Shown one piece after another: positions 1 to 6,340 of a DNA stretch of 11,757 bases. A model generated the notes under the pieces. The model had not been told where the DNA came from and did not search any database. It worked only from the letters and a program-made list of their open reading frames with translations. Both the position numbers and the translations under genes were made by a program. How positions within the stretch are numbered: the first letter of the stretch is position 1; every line of letters starts with the position of its first letter. The stretch comes from JANWHZ01 sp035758575 (GTDB taxonomy: Bacteria > Patescibacteriota > Saccharimonadia > Saccharimonadales > UBA4665): positions 1-11,757 of the forward strand of contig DASTXH010000004.1 in the NCBI GenBank assembly GCA_035758575.1. Direction: 5' to 3'.

Positions 1-2
1 TT

Positions 3-149
3 GAGATCCACTTCTATAGCGCCGAGGAAATCCACGCGCTGACCGAGCGGCAGTACAAGGTCATCTTGCCACTACGTGAAGAGTTCATACCCCGCGATGA
101 TGGTACCTACTGGGTACAGTGGGAGACTATGCTGGAGAAGAGGGATTGA
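3..149 (+). CDS. 3' end of an unrecognised gene (partial)
   Basis: An open frame runs in from the left edge and ends at TGA 147-149, giving the last 48 residues of a protein. Visible features are an acidic, aromatic tail with FYSAEEIHAL near the start and GTYWVQWETML near the end. I do not recognise the family. The stop lies inside the 3' end of the convergent oxygenase gene (overlap 127-149), so the two coding regions share 23 bases on opposite strands. There is no room for a terminator between them, so transcripts from both sides should run into each other. The frame is open across the whole available stretch and the composition is coding-like, but 48 residues is little to judge from. Confidence 0.55.
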   Translation, partial: EIHFYSAEEIHALTERQYKVILPLREEFIPRDDGTYWVQWETMLEKRD

Positions 150-837
150 GCCGGACACGGTAACTAACGCGGTTGGTATCGGTGTATTGCTCGCGGGCGT
201 GTAAGAGCTTGTGATTGTCGAAAAACAGTACTTCGCCCTCCGCCAGTTTTACTGGCTCGCCAAGTAGTGTATTACTCTCAAGTAGTTCAGTAAATCGTGT
301 TGCTACTTTTCCAGCACCTTCACCGACTACATAGCGTCTGTCGAAGCGAGCCATGCCTGTTTCCGGATTGAGCATCGGGCCGGTGCCAGTGTGGTTCTGG
401 TACGCAAACTCTACAGGTTGTGCAAGTTGATCTGCTAACTCGCTCGCTTCGGTCGAAGTGCTTGCCCAGTCTAGGATACGCGCCGTTGGCAATAATACGT
501 TTTCGCCTCCATCGGCTGAGCTCTTTACGTTCCAGAAGCCAACGATTTTCTCCGGTTGTTGGTAGTATGGGTCGTCAGTGTGGTAGGGTATACGGGCGCT
601 ACTAGGGCTTGTCGTTTTATCCAGCTTCCAGACATCACTCGTGATATCTGCATTGGTCAGAGTTAGTTCGCCTACCGCTGAAGACACAGTGCGGATATAT
701 GCTGCCCGTTCTGTCTCCTCCATACGGTGAAATGACATTCCCTGTAAGTGTACATAGTCTGCACCATTTGCAAATTGGTCTGCGACGAGAGCGCCAACTT
801 CTTGCGGTGGCATCGTTTCTGCAATGTATATTCCCAT
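127..837 (-). CDS. TauD/TfdA-type Fe(II)/2-oxoglutarate-dependent oxygenase
   Basis: 236 aa, predicted cytoplasmic. The iron-binding facial triad of the TauD/TfdA/clavaminate-synthase-like family is visible: HTD at residues 86-88 (in IPYHTDDPY) and a distal His213 in DNHKLLHARE. Arginines 223, 227 and 229 in NRVSYRVRL sit where the family carries the 2-oxoglutarate-binding arginine. GGENVLLP at 110-117 fits the family core. Such enzymes hydroxylate or cleave small substrates (taurine, amino acids, betaines) using O2 and 2-oxoglutarate; the substrate cannot be read here. The 236-aa length is short for TauD (about 280), so the lid regions are probably reduced. The start is ATG with no Shine-Dalgarno sequence, but a good promoter ends a few bases upstream, inside the 3' end of the neighbouring gene. 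Family call is fairly sure, substrate unknown. Confidence 0.85.
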   Translation of the reverse strand: MGIYIAETMPPQEVGALVADQFANGADYVHLQGMSFHRMEETERAAYIRTVSSAVGELTLTNADITSDVWKLDKTTSPSSARIPYHTDDPYYQQPEKIVGFWNVKSSADGGENVLLPTARILDWASTSTEASELADQLAQPVEFAYQNHTGTGPMLNPETGMARFDRRYVVGEGAGKVATRFTELLESNTLLGEPVKLAEGEVLFFDNHKLLHAREQYTDTNRVSYRVRLNPSSPA

Positions 838-845
838 AGTACTGA

Positions 846-1532
846 TTATTGTAGGGGACTATCTGGTTGCGGTGCAACCGATTTATCGTCAAAGAGGCAT
901 TGGAACAACTGGTGGTGTTGGTATACGAAAAGCATCGATAGGTATCGCCTGCTAAGCAGCTGCTTGAGTTCTCCGTATACAGCCGTCGTAGGCAGTCGGT
1001 CTGTGCGTACGAAGGAGCGAAGCTGAAGTAAGTCGGGCAAATGCGCTTCAATGGATTGCTGGTCGGGCAGGGGAGAGCCAAGCCATTGTACGGCTTCTTT
1101 TTTAGCTAGCAGTTCCCACATGATCGTGTCTAATATCGTGCCATGATTGGGTTCGTACGCCACTAAGTGTGGTATTCGTACATAATTTGTAGGTGTGCGC
1201 GGTGGGTCTGCAGAGATGAGACAGGGCGTAGCTAGGCCTTTATTTTTTGTTCGTAAATCAGTTAGATATTGGGAGAAAGTAATCGGTAGTCCGTCCTCAA
1301 GCGTTTTGTAAGTGGCGAGCATAGCAAGGCTGTGAACAGTAGAGGATGCCTGTAAGGCAAGTGCTTGCTCTATATCTTTTTCTGGTACGGGTTTCCACCA
1401 TAAAGGGGTTTCGTCGGCTGTCTGACCGACGTACAGTAGGTCGCCTGGCTGGCGGCTGGCTATGGCGTATAGACCAGATTCGTTTGTTTGAATAACTGGC
1501 AAATCGTTTGGCGAGAAGAAGCGTTCAGGCAT
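846..1532 (-). CDS. Hypothetical protein with GIY-YIG-like N-terminus
   Basis: 228 aa with no confident family. Residues 20-36 contain GLY, then 11 residues, then YVGQT, which is the spacing and hydrophobicity of the first two strands of a GIY-YIG fold. The catalytic arginine and glutamate expected downstream in true GIY-YIG nucleases are not evident, so this may be a degenerate domain or coincidence. The rest is mixed alpha/beta, with a tryptophan-rich patch (TPLWWKPVP, 42-50) and a helical tail containing FVYQHHQLFQ. There is no signal peptide or membrane segment. The gene lies 47 bases downstream of the MazG-like gene in the same direction, with no clear Shine-Dalgarno sequence or promoter of its own, so it is probably co-transcribed with that gene. 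The oxygenase start follows 8 bases beyond its stop. Confidence 0.7.
   Translation of the reverse strand: MPERFFSPNDLPVIQTNESGLYAIASRQPGDLLYVGQTADETPLWWKPVPEKDIEQALALQASSTVHSLAMLATYKTLEDGLPITFSQYLTDLRTKNKGLATPCLISADPPRTPTNYVRIPHLVAYEPNHGTILDTIMWELLAKKEAVQWLGSPLPDQQSIEAHLPDLLQLRSFVRTDRLPTTAVYGELKQLLSRRYLSMLFVYQHHQLFQCLFDDKSVAPQPDSPLQ
848..877 (-). promoter_or_regulatory. Promoter of the oxygenase gene
   Basis: On the minus strand TTGCAC (872-877) and TACAAT (848-853) are separated by 18 bp. Transcription would start near 841, only about four bases before the ATG at 837, giving an almost leaderless mRNA. The -10 box overlaps the stop region of the upstream gene (846-848), so the oxygenase can be expressed independently of it. 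Confidence 0.55.
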
Positions 1533-1579
1533 GGTTATACGGTGGCCAATAAGGAAGCGTCAGACGGTAGCTGGTGTGA

Positions 1580-1906
1580 TCACTTCCAAATCCGAACCTT
1601 GTTTTTCTCTTCCTTTGCGCGAAGGGCTTGCTCAAGGTCAATGCCGAGCTCATTGCAGACAGCGATGAGTAGCCATAATACGTCTGCCGCTTCTTCGGCG
1701 GCACCTCCGGTTGCTGGTTTGGCTACATCAAGTTTGCCGCCTATGTGTTTGCGCACTGCCTTTGCAAGCTCACCTGTTTCCTCGCAGAGCATGAGCATAC
1801 AGTAGAGCACATCTGTCCTGTGCTTTCGGTATTTATTCGTTTTGTGTATGTATTTTTGGATGTCAGCGAGTAGCGGCTTTTCTTTCAGTGTTGGATGGTC
1901 GTTCAT
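1580..1906 (-). CDS. MazG-like nucleotide pyrophosphohydrolase
   Basis: 108 aa, the usual size of single-domain MazG/iMazG/dCTPase-type all-alpha NTP pyrophosphatases. These hydrolyse (d)NTPs to NMP plus pyrophosphate and mostly serve nucleotide-pool cleaning. The metal-binding signature EExxE...ExxD is present: E42-E43-x-x-E46 in CEETGELAKAV and E72-x-x-D75 in EEAADVLWLL. The tail KEEKNKVRIWK (98-108) matches the basic end common in the family. Start: ATG at 1906 preceded by CCTAGGTAAT, in which AGG can act as a weak Shine-Dalgarno sequence; a TATGCT -10-like box lies at 1919-1924. Housecleaning of damaged nucleotides is the likely role, but the substrate is not predictable. It could be the first gene of a unit continuing into the hypothetical gene downstream. 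Confidence 0.85.
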   Translation of the reverse strand: MNDHPTLKEKPLLADIQKYIHKTNKYRKHRTDVLYCMLMLCEETGELAKAVRKHIGGKLDVAKPATGGAAEEAADVLWLLIAVCNELGIDLEQALRAKEEKNKVRIWK

Positions 1907-1943
1907 ATTACCTAGGTTAGCATACTGGCTGGTTTATGTTTTG

Positions 1944-1973
1944 TGTCTCATAAAACGGTGGTTTAGTGAGACA
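1944..1973 (-). terminator. Strong imperfect hairpin between two minus-strand units
   Basis: TGTCTCA (1944-1950) pairs exactly with TGAGACA (1967-1973). Four further inner pairs close a GGTG loop after one wobble and one A-A mismatch. It sits just past the stop of the 78-aa gene and before the MazG start. There is no clean T-tract on the minus side, so it is either a poor or factor-assisted terminator or a protein-binding site overlapping the MazG promoter region. Confidence 0.4.
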
Positions 1974-1981
1974 TAAGGGTT

Positions 1982-2218
1982 TTAGCCCAAAGCTTCGCCG
2001 AACAAACGGCCTCGCGTTGGTTCGTTGAACTCACTAAGTGTATCCTCCATGCCTTGCATACATTCAGTGATGCCCTCGTGAGTAGCGGTAAGGAGCGGCG
2101 AATCATCTGCTGCGGTAAGTGCCAACTCTCCGAGCGCCTGTGCTTCTTCTTCAAGGTTGCTAAGAATGTTTCTAACCTCGTCTTCATAATCCGGTGAACT
2201 TCCAACTTCTCTAGACAT
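1982..2218 (-). CDS. Small acidic hypothetical protein (78 aa)
   Basis: 78 aa, strongly acidic, predicted mainly helical (YEDEVRNILSNLEEEAQALGEL at 11-32 could form an amphipathic helix). No family recognised. The ATG follows directly on the TAG stop of the upstream gene (TAGATG). AAGG about eight bases upstream, inside the preceding gene, can serve as Shine-Dalgarno sequence, so translation is probably coupled. A second frame open over almost the same interval (start 2205) lacks this arrangement and is taken as a shadow. Acidic composition and pairing with another small acidic protein recall regulators or anti-factors, but nothing in the sequence proves it. Confidence 0.65.
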   Translation of the reverse strand: MSREVGSSPDYEDEVRNILSNLEEEAQALGELALTAADDSPLLTATHEGITECMQGMEDTLSEFNEPTRGRLFGEALG

Positions 2219-2425
2219 CTAACTGCCTTGCCGCTGATTGAAGGCCGAGTTGGGATCGTGGGTCAGCTGGTGGATTGTATCCATGAGGTCATTGACACTA
2301 AGCAACTCATCAGTTACAGGGTCTTGGTAAAGCTCGTGGTTTGTATTTCTCTCATTAACCAAGTCGGCAATAGCCTGACTATCCTCTGGGCTTAAGCTGT
2401 TATGGTTAGGCTGTACTTCGGCCAT
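2219..2425 (-). CDS. Small acidic hypothetical protein (68 aa)
   Basis: 68 aa when started at ATG 2425. A GTG at 2437 would extend it by four residues, but TGAGGAA lies six bases before the ATG and therefore between the two candidates, so the ATG is preferred. The protein is polar and acidic and predicted helical (SPEDSQAIADLVNERN, then DELLSVNDLMDTIHQL). It has no cysteines, signal peptide or membrane segment. No family recognised. It is the first gene of a two-gene unit with the 78-aa protein, driven by a recognisable promoter at 2453-2481. Confidence 0.6.
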   Translation of the reverse strand: MAEVQPNHNSLSPEDSQAIADLVNERNTNHELYQDPVTDELLSVNDLMDTIHQLTHDPNSAFNQRQGS

Positions 2426-2452
2426 GCTATTCCTCACTTTAATGACCTCAAA

Positions 2453-2481
2453 AGAATAGAAGAAAGTGTGCTGCGATGCAA
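2453..2481 (-). promoter_or_regulatory. Promoter of the two small acidic genes
   Basis: On the minus strand TTGCAT (2476-2481) and TATTCT (2453-2458) are 17 bp apart, giving a start near 2446 and a leader of about 20 bases that contains the Shine-Dalgarno sequence TGAGGAA. This is one of the few genes here with an ordinary leader. Confidence 0.55.
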
Positions 2482-2502
2482 GGTGCAGGGGAACGGTACT
2501 GG

Positions 2503-2528
2503 TGTCAAAAACGTTGGTTTTTGGGACA
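2503..2528 (-). terminator. Hairpin downstream of the M16 peptidase gene
   Basis: AAAAAC and GTTTTT close a four-base loop, and TGTC/GACA pair outside them across a two-base bulge. It lies in the 241-base gap 2426-2666, which otherwise holds only the promoter at 2453-2481 and a 10-bp palindrome ACTTATAAGT at 2618-2627. It is the best terminator candidate for the peptidase transcript, although no T-tract follows the stem. Confidence 0.35.
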
Positions 2529-2666
2529 AGCTGTGGCTAGCTCTATATTCAGCACGCCGATAGATTGTGGATATGTATAGAAACTCGTATCAAAAACAAA
2601 GTACGATAACCTCATAGACTTATAAGTTTTGGAACTCTTTCTAATATCAGGCTACTGTCTTTACTT

Positions 2667-5426
2667 TTAAGCACCCCCTAAGAGGCTGTATATTTCGTCA
2701 CCACTAGGAATGTTGCCACTCAGGGCAACCAACAGGGCTTCGGGACGGAAGTACTTTTGAGCGACTCTTATAATATCCTCTTTAGTAACGCCCCTAATCT
2801 CATTGATATGCTCAGTTAGACCGCCTCTTCTATCAAATTCTCTACCTGCATGGAAAGCCAGCCAATCACCAGCGGTTTCAAGTCTCATAGGTAATTGGTT
2901 AAGGCGGTACTGCTTCATTTTCTCGACCTCTTCGGCAGTAATATCTCCGAGCGCCAGCCGCTGGAATTCGTTCGTAATAATGTCGAGCACATCACGCAAG
3001 GTTTCTGTTTGGGTGTGTGTCTCAACAGTAAAGTAGCCGGTCTCCTCCAAATAAGCTAAATCTGTATGCACAAGATATGTAAGCCCCGCTAAGCTCGGAT
3101 GTTCCTTTAGACCAGTTATCAATCGTGCCGAACGGCTACCTGTCAGCATGGTGCTGATAAGCGCCAACGCTGGCGCATCAGGATCGTCGCGGCCGCACGT
3201 TCGAAAGCCTAGCTTAATGTTGGTCTGATTCACATTCGGCTGGCTATCAACTATGAGGCGAGCATTGGACGGAGAGACCACATCGTAATTGGGCAACAAT
3301 GGTTGGGTTCGGGGCAACGCAAGCAGGCGGTCACGATGGGTTTCAAATAATTTGGCTACCTCATCAGCCGTACCATTTCCGGTAGCTACAATTAATGTGT
3401 TGTAAGGTGTAATAACTTGCTTTTGGTAAGTACGCAGATCGTCGGAGGTAATGCTGCGGGTCGTCGCTTCGAGCGCTCCCTCAGGTATTGCTAGCGGTGT
3501 GTCTTGGAAAAAGAGGTTATGCCATGCATCACGTACACGCTGTTCGGGGTCAGATTTTCTCTGCTCGAGAGTATTCAATCGTGCAAGCCGTTCAGTCTCC
3601 AGAACTTTTTCGTCAAAGGTGGCGCCCGTCATTAGTTCAGTTAGTACGGTGATTGCACGGGGAGCGTTCGCCATATTGCCAACAATCACATTTACGGTTA
3701 GCCGTTCAGTATTACTGCTCACGCCATACCTACCGCCGTAGCGCTCCAGATAAGCAGCAAGTTCTGACCTAGCAGCAAAATGCTCAGTGGCGGCCGGCAG
3801 CATGCGGCCAAACATGCCGGCTACGCCGTGGCGCTGTTCAGGCTCATACCGTAAGCCAGCGTGCGCAAGGGTCGTAATACTAAAAGGCCCGCTCCGTTCA
3901 TACATAATCAGGCGGGTGCCTCCGGGCAATCGTGCTTCGGTACGTGCTGCGCTCTGTGCTTCAAGTGATTCAAAGACGGGTGTTTGTTTCTCGACAGTCG
4001 GCGTTACTTCGGGTACCCCGTGCGGTAAAGCACGAGAAGCAGTCGGTTCGGGCTTGTTTTTGCTATCCGCTGTCTGAACATGGCTCGGGATGTGGACGGA
4101 AAGCATACCTGGGTCTATATCTCCAGCAAGAGCCAGATACCATCGGTCATCCGTAAAGTACGTTTGAGCCACGCGCTGTATATCCTCTGATGATACGGTG
4201 GAGATTCTTCGCACCGATTCGTCAGTGCTTAAGCTATTGGTACCGAGCATGGCTCCGCCATAGGCGCTTGTTAGCGAGGCGGCTCTTTCTGCGCTAAGGG
4301 CTAGGCTATTGACTAGTCGATCTTTATGAAATTGCAGTTCGTCTATGGACACACCTCTGTCTCTAAGTAGTGCTATCTGCTCGCAAAGTTCATCAATGAC
4401 TTGCTGCAATTTCTCTCGTGGTGCGTTTGTACGCGCCGTAAAGGTACCTGCACCGGTGTATAGGTAAGCTGCTGACTGTATTGAGTCGACAAGGCCTTTT
4501 TCCTCACGGAGTGCTTTTAGAAATCTTGAGTTTGCACCAGATCCCATAACTGATTCTATGACGGTCAGTACGGCAGCATCCGCTGTTTCCACGCCAGGCA
4601 CGCGGAACCCAAACATGGCGTGTACAGTCTTGCCTACAGCGCCTTCGGTATACACATCAATAGCGGTGTTACGAATAACCGGCAGTTCGCCTAGGTTGGC
4701 AAACGGTGCTGGCGGCCCTGGATATCCAGGGATCTGTTCATCAAATTTTGCCATAATGTCACGGAAGGGCACGTCACCGCAAGCGACGAATGCGAGCCGT
4801 CCTGGTGCCATCAAATTAGTCCAGTAATCGACAATAAGCTCAGGATGTGCCTGCAAAATGGCTATATCATTAGGCGTCCCGATATTATGATGCCCGAGGT
4901 CGGTACCCTGAAAAAAGAGTCGCCGCCATACCTCGAACACCATCGCTTCCGGGTTGGTAGCTTTACGGACTACCTCGTTCATAACCGTGCCCAGCTCGGT
5001 TACCATCTTCTGTCTGTCAAATTGGGGTCTGGCGATTACATCAGTGAGGGCAGTGATAGCCTGATCGGCATACGCACCTCTGCCGACGTCGACGGTAAAG
5101 GTCATGAACTGAGGCCCGGTACTTGCGTAGTACCTGCCTCCATAGGGGTCTAAATAACTGCCTATTTCTGATTTTCGTTCAAACTTCTCAGTCCCTGTCG
5201 ATATGGTATGTTCCAGAGCGTGTGCGATACCAGGTACCGTGTCAAAGCGTGAGCCGCCGTTAAAGGCTGCAGTAGCTACGAACGGGCCTGGCTTTTGAAT
5301 ATACACAAGCTCAATGCCCGTGCTTGGTAAACGTTCTTGGTAGATAGGAAGACCGCCCAGGCTTTGTTCAATGAGAAGCGGTTGGGAGGAGTGGGATTCA
5401 GGACTGGTGGGAGAAGATTCGTACAT
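2667..5426 (-). CDS. Two-lobed M16 family zinc metallopeptidase (insulinase/PqqL-like)
   Basis: 919 aa from ATG 5426. The first lobe (about 40-435) has the inverted zinc motif HxxEH as HALEH at 69-73, with Glu151 about 78 residues on as third ligand, followed by an M16_C domain with LREEKGL. A proline-rich linker (about 457-482) leads to a second lobe (about 490-915). There the position of HxxEH reads GVAGMFGRM (534-542), so it is non-catalytic, as in the second half of pitrilysin-type enzymes. Such proteins enclose and degrade peptides. No signal peptide is seen, so it is probably cytoplasmic. The frame stays open to 5678, but that would run through the divergent 66-aa gene. Start 5426 is chosen because a TATAAT box (5457-5462) lies upstream and the stretch 5427-5507 is AT-rich and leader-like. 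ATG 5507 is the alternative. Confidence 0.9.
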   Translation of the reverse strand: MYESSPTSPESHSSQPLLIEQSLGGLPIYQERLPSTGIELVYIQKPGPFVATAAFNGGSRFDTVPGIAHALEHTISTGTEKFERKSEIGSYLDPYGGRYYASTGPQFMTFTVDVGRGAYADQAITALTDVIARPQFDRQKMVTELGTVMNEVVRKATNPEAMVFEVWRRLFFQGTDLGHHNIGTPNDIAILQAHPELIVDYWTNLMAPGRLAFVACGDVPFRDIMAKFDEQIPGYPGPPAPFANLGELPVIRNTAIDVYTEGAVGKTVHAMFGFRVPGVETADAAVLTVIESVMGSGANSRFLKALREEKGLVDSIQSAAYLYTGAGTFTARTNAPREKLQQVIDELCEQIALLRDRGVSIDELQFHKDRLVNSLALSAERAASLTSAYGGAMLGTNSLSTDESVRRISTVSSEDIQRVAQTYFTDDRWYLALAGDIDPGMLSVHIPSHVQTADSKNKPEPTASRALPHGVPEVTPTVEKQTPVFESLEAQSAARTEARLPGGTRLIMYERSGPFSITTLAHAGLRYEPEQRHGVAGMFGRMLPAATEHFAARSELAAYLERYGGRYGVSSNTERLTVNVIVGNMANAPRAITVLTELMTGATFDEKVLETERLARLNTLEQRKSDPEQRVRDAWHNLFFQDTPLAIPEGALEATTRSITSDDLRTYQKQVITPYNTLIVATGNGTADEVAKLFETHRDRLLALPRTQPLLPNYDVVSPSNARLIVDSQPNVNQTNIKLGFRTCGRDDPDAPALALISTMLTGSRSARLITGLKEHPSLAGLTYLVHTDLAYLEETGYFTVETHTQTETLRDVLDIITNEFQRLALGDITAEEVEKMKQYRLNQLPMRLETAGDWLAFHAGREFDRRGGLTEHINEIRGVTKEDIIRVAQKYFRPEALLVALSGNIPSGDEIYSLLGGA

Positions 5427-5456
5427 GGGTAGCCCTACTAAGATATATTCTCTGAG

Positions 5457-5462
5457 ATTATA
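5457..5462 (-). promoter_or_regulatory. -10 box (TATAAT) of the M16 peptidase gene
   Basis: A consensus TATAAT on the minus strand, predicting a start near 5450 and a leader of about 24 bases before ATG 5426. No good -35 box is visible. A second minus-strand -10 lies further upstream inside the inverted repeat 5511-5554. Confidence 0.4.
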
Positions 5463-5510
5463 TAGGCCTTTCAGATAATAACCATAAAAAGATTCATGGA
5501 GCTGCATGTA

Positions 5511-5554
5511 TATTGTATCAAAACTTGCATCTATAGTTGAGTTTTGATACAATA
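5511..5554. promoter_or_regulatory. Divergent promoter/operator with 15-bp inverted repeat
   Basis: TATTGTATCAAAACT (5511-5525) is the exact reverse complement of AGTTTTGATACAATA (5540-5554), with a 14-base spacer. Each arm contains an extended -10, TGATACAAT, pointing outward. The plus-strand copy has TACAAT at 5548-5553 with TTGCAT at 5525-5530 exactly 17 bp upstream; transcription would start at or next to the ATG at 5560. The minus-strand copy (TACAAT at 5512-5517) faces the M16 gene and has only a weak -35. The symmetry suggests one dimeric regulator controlling both directions. Confidence 0.6.
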
Positions 5555-5559
5555 AAATT

Positions 5560-5760
5560 ATGAAAGTCACCGATGCCCAGAAAAAGAATCTACTGAACGC
5601 TAAGGTCGCGGTAGCCTTGCAAAGCGAGCTCGGCCGACAGCCAAAAACCGCTGAGATTGAGCAGATTGCAATGCTCACCCGTGTTATGTGGAAGACCGTC
5701 GTAGGTCTGCACTACCAGCGTAAGATCATGAAACAGGAAGGGCAGCTGGCGTTGTTCTAG
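5560..5760 (+). CDS. 66-aa protein with C-terminal beta-clamp-binding motif
   Basis: 66 aa, predicted as three helices, moderately basic. No family recognised. The last five residues are QLALF, which fits the bacterial sliding-clamp (DnaN) binding consensus QLxLF used by polymerases, MutS-type and other replication-associated proteins; being the free C-terminus, it should be accessible. The residues before it (HYQRKIMKQEG) form a basic stretch that could touch DNA. It is the first gene of a four-gene operon with a serine recombinase (gap of 7 bases to the next gene). It has no Shine-Dalgarno sequence, and its promoter places transcription start at the ATG, so the mRNA is probably leaderless. 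Inference: it may recruit its partners to the replisome or clamp. The motif alone is short and could be fortuitous. Confidence 0.7.
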   Translation: MKVTDAQKKNLLNAKVAVALQSELGRQPKTAEIEQIAMLTRVMWKTVVGLHYQRKIMKQEGQLALF

Positions 5761-5767
5761 CCCGACT

Positions 5768-6337
5768 ATGATTTTTAAGAATATTATTGAGAAGTTCAAT
5801 ATGTCAGGTGACAAAAACGCAGGGCGTGATATGAACACGGCCAAATTCGTTAATAAGCGCAATATACAGGCAAATGCTCCGGCTGTTATTGCCGGTAAGA
5901 ATGTAAAAGCCGGTCATGATGTCATTATTAATGCGGCACCAGTGCAGAAAACAGATGCACAGATCGCCCGTGACCTCATGATCTTTATGGACGACCGACG
6001 TGTTTTATTTAACTCCCACAGCTCAGAAGTACCCCACCACGTCACCATGTCCATAGAGGAAATACGCAAGTACCTAACGAAACTTATGAAACAGACCCAG
6101 CCAGGCAGCGATCTTGAGCGAGACCTTACAGCAATACGTTCTGCCTGCCGTGAGCTCATGGATATGTCGTATTTACCCCATGCCGCGTCATTCGGTCGGG
6201 ACAGGGCATTGCTATTCGGCCTCGACAAGTTTAGGGCGAACGTAATTCCCATCCTTGCTCACATTTCAGAGCAATATGGCGTATACGCCGAAAAGGATCT
6301 TGCCGCCTCTTTTCTCAGGTATAAGTTGGATAGGTAA
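5768..6337 (+). CDS. Hypothetical protein with Gly-rich N-terminal repeat and conserved helical C-domain
   Basis: 189 aa. Residues 13-56 carry a loosely repeated pattern of glycine turns and short strands (GDKNAGRD, IAGKNVKAGHDVIIN) like the spacer segments seen ahead of effector domains in STAND/NACHT-type proteins. Residues 63-135 hold a helical domain with DDRRVLF (75-81) and MSIEEIRKYLT (94-104). This reminds me of a widespread family of uncharacterised bacterial proteins with a FLEDRRVLY...SVxEIRxxLT signature (recalled as DUF6650, unverified). No catalytic motif, signal peptide or membrane segment. The second gene of the operon: 7 bases after the clamp-motif gene and 3 before the recombinase. 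No Shine-Dalgarno sequence precedes ATG 5768. ATG 5801, twelve codons from this start, has a weak GAG upstream and is a possible alternative. Confidence 0.75.
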   Translation: MIFKNIIEKFNMSGDKNAGRDMNTAKFVNKRNIQANAPAVIAGKNVKAGHDVIINAAPVQKTDAQIARDLMIFMDDRRVLFNSHSSEVPHHVTMSIEEIRKYLTKLMKQTQPGSDLERDLTAIRSACRELMDMSYLPHAASFGRDRALLFGLDKFRANVIPILAHISEQYGVYAEKDLAASFLRYKLDR

Positions 6338-6340
6338 CCC

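Noticed and set aside
635..1081. 148-residue cysteine-rich minus-strand frame across the oxygenase and its neighbour
   Set aside because: It overlaps two better genes in another frame. The many Cys, Ser and Thr residues are typical of a shadow reading.
1963..2205. 80-residue minus-strand frame overlapping the 78-aa acidic gene
   Set aside because: It is out of frame with the TAG-ATG junction and its Shine-Dalgarno sequence, and its basic, arginine-rich composition looks like a shadow frame.
5427..5678. N-terminal extension of the M16 peptidase to 5678
   Set aside because: It would read antisense through the divergent promoter and most of the 66-aa gene. The sequence between 5427 and 5507 is AT-rich and leader-like.
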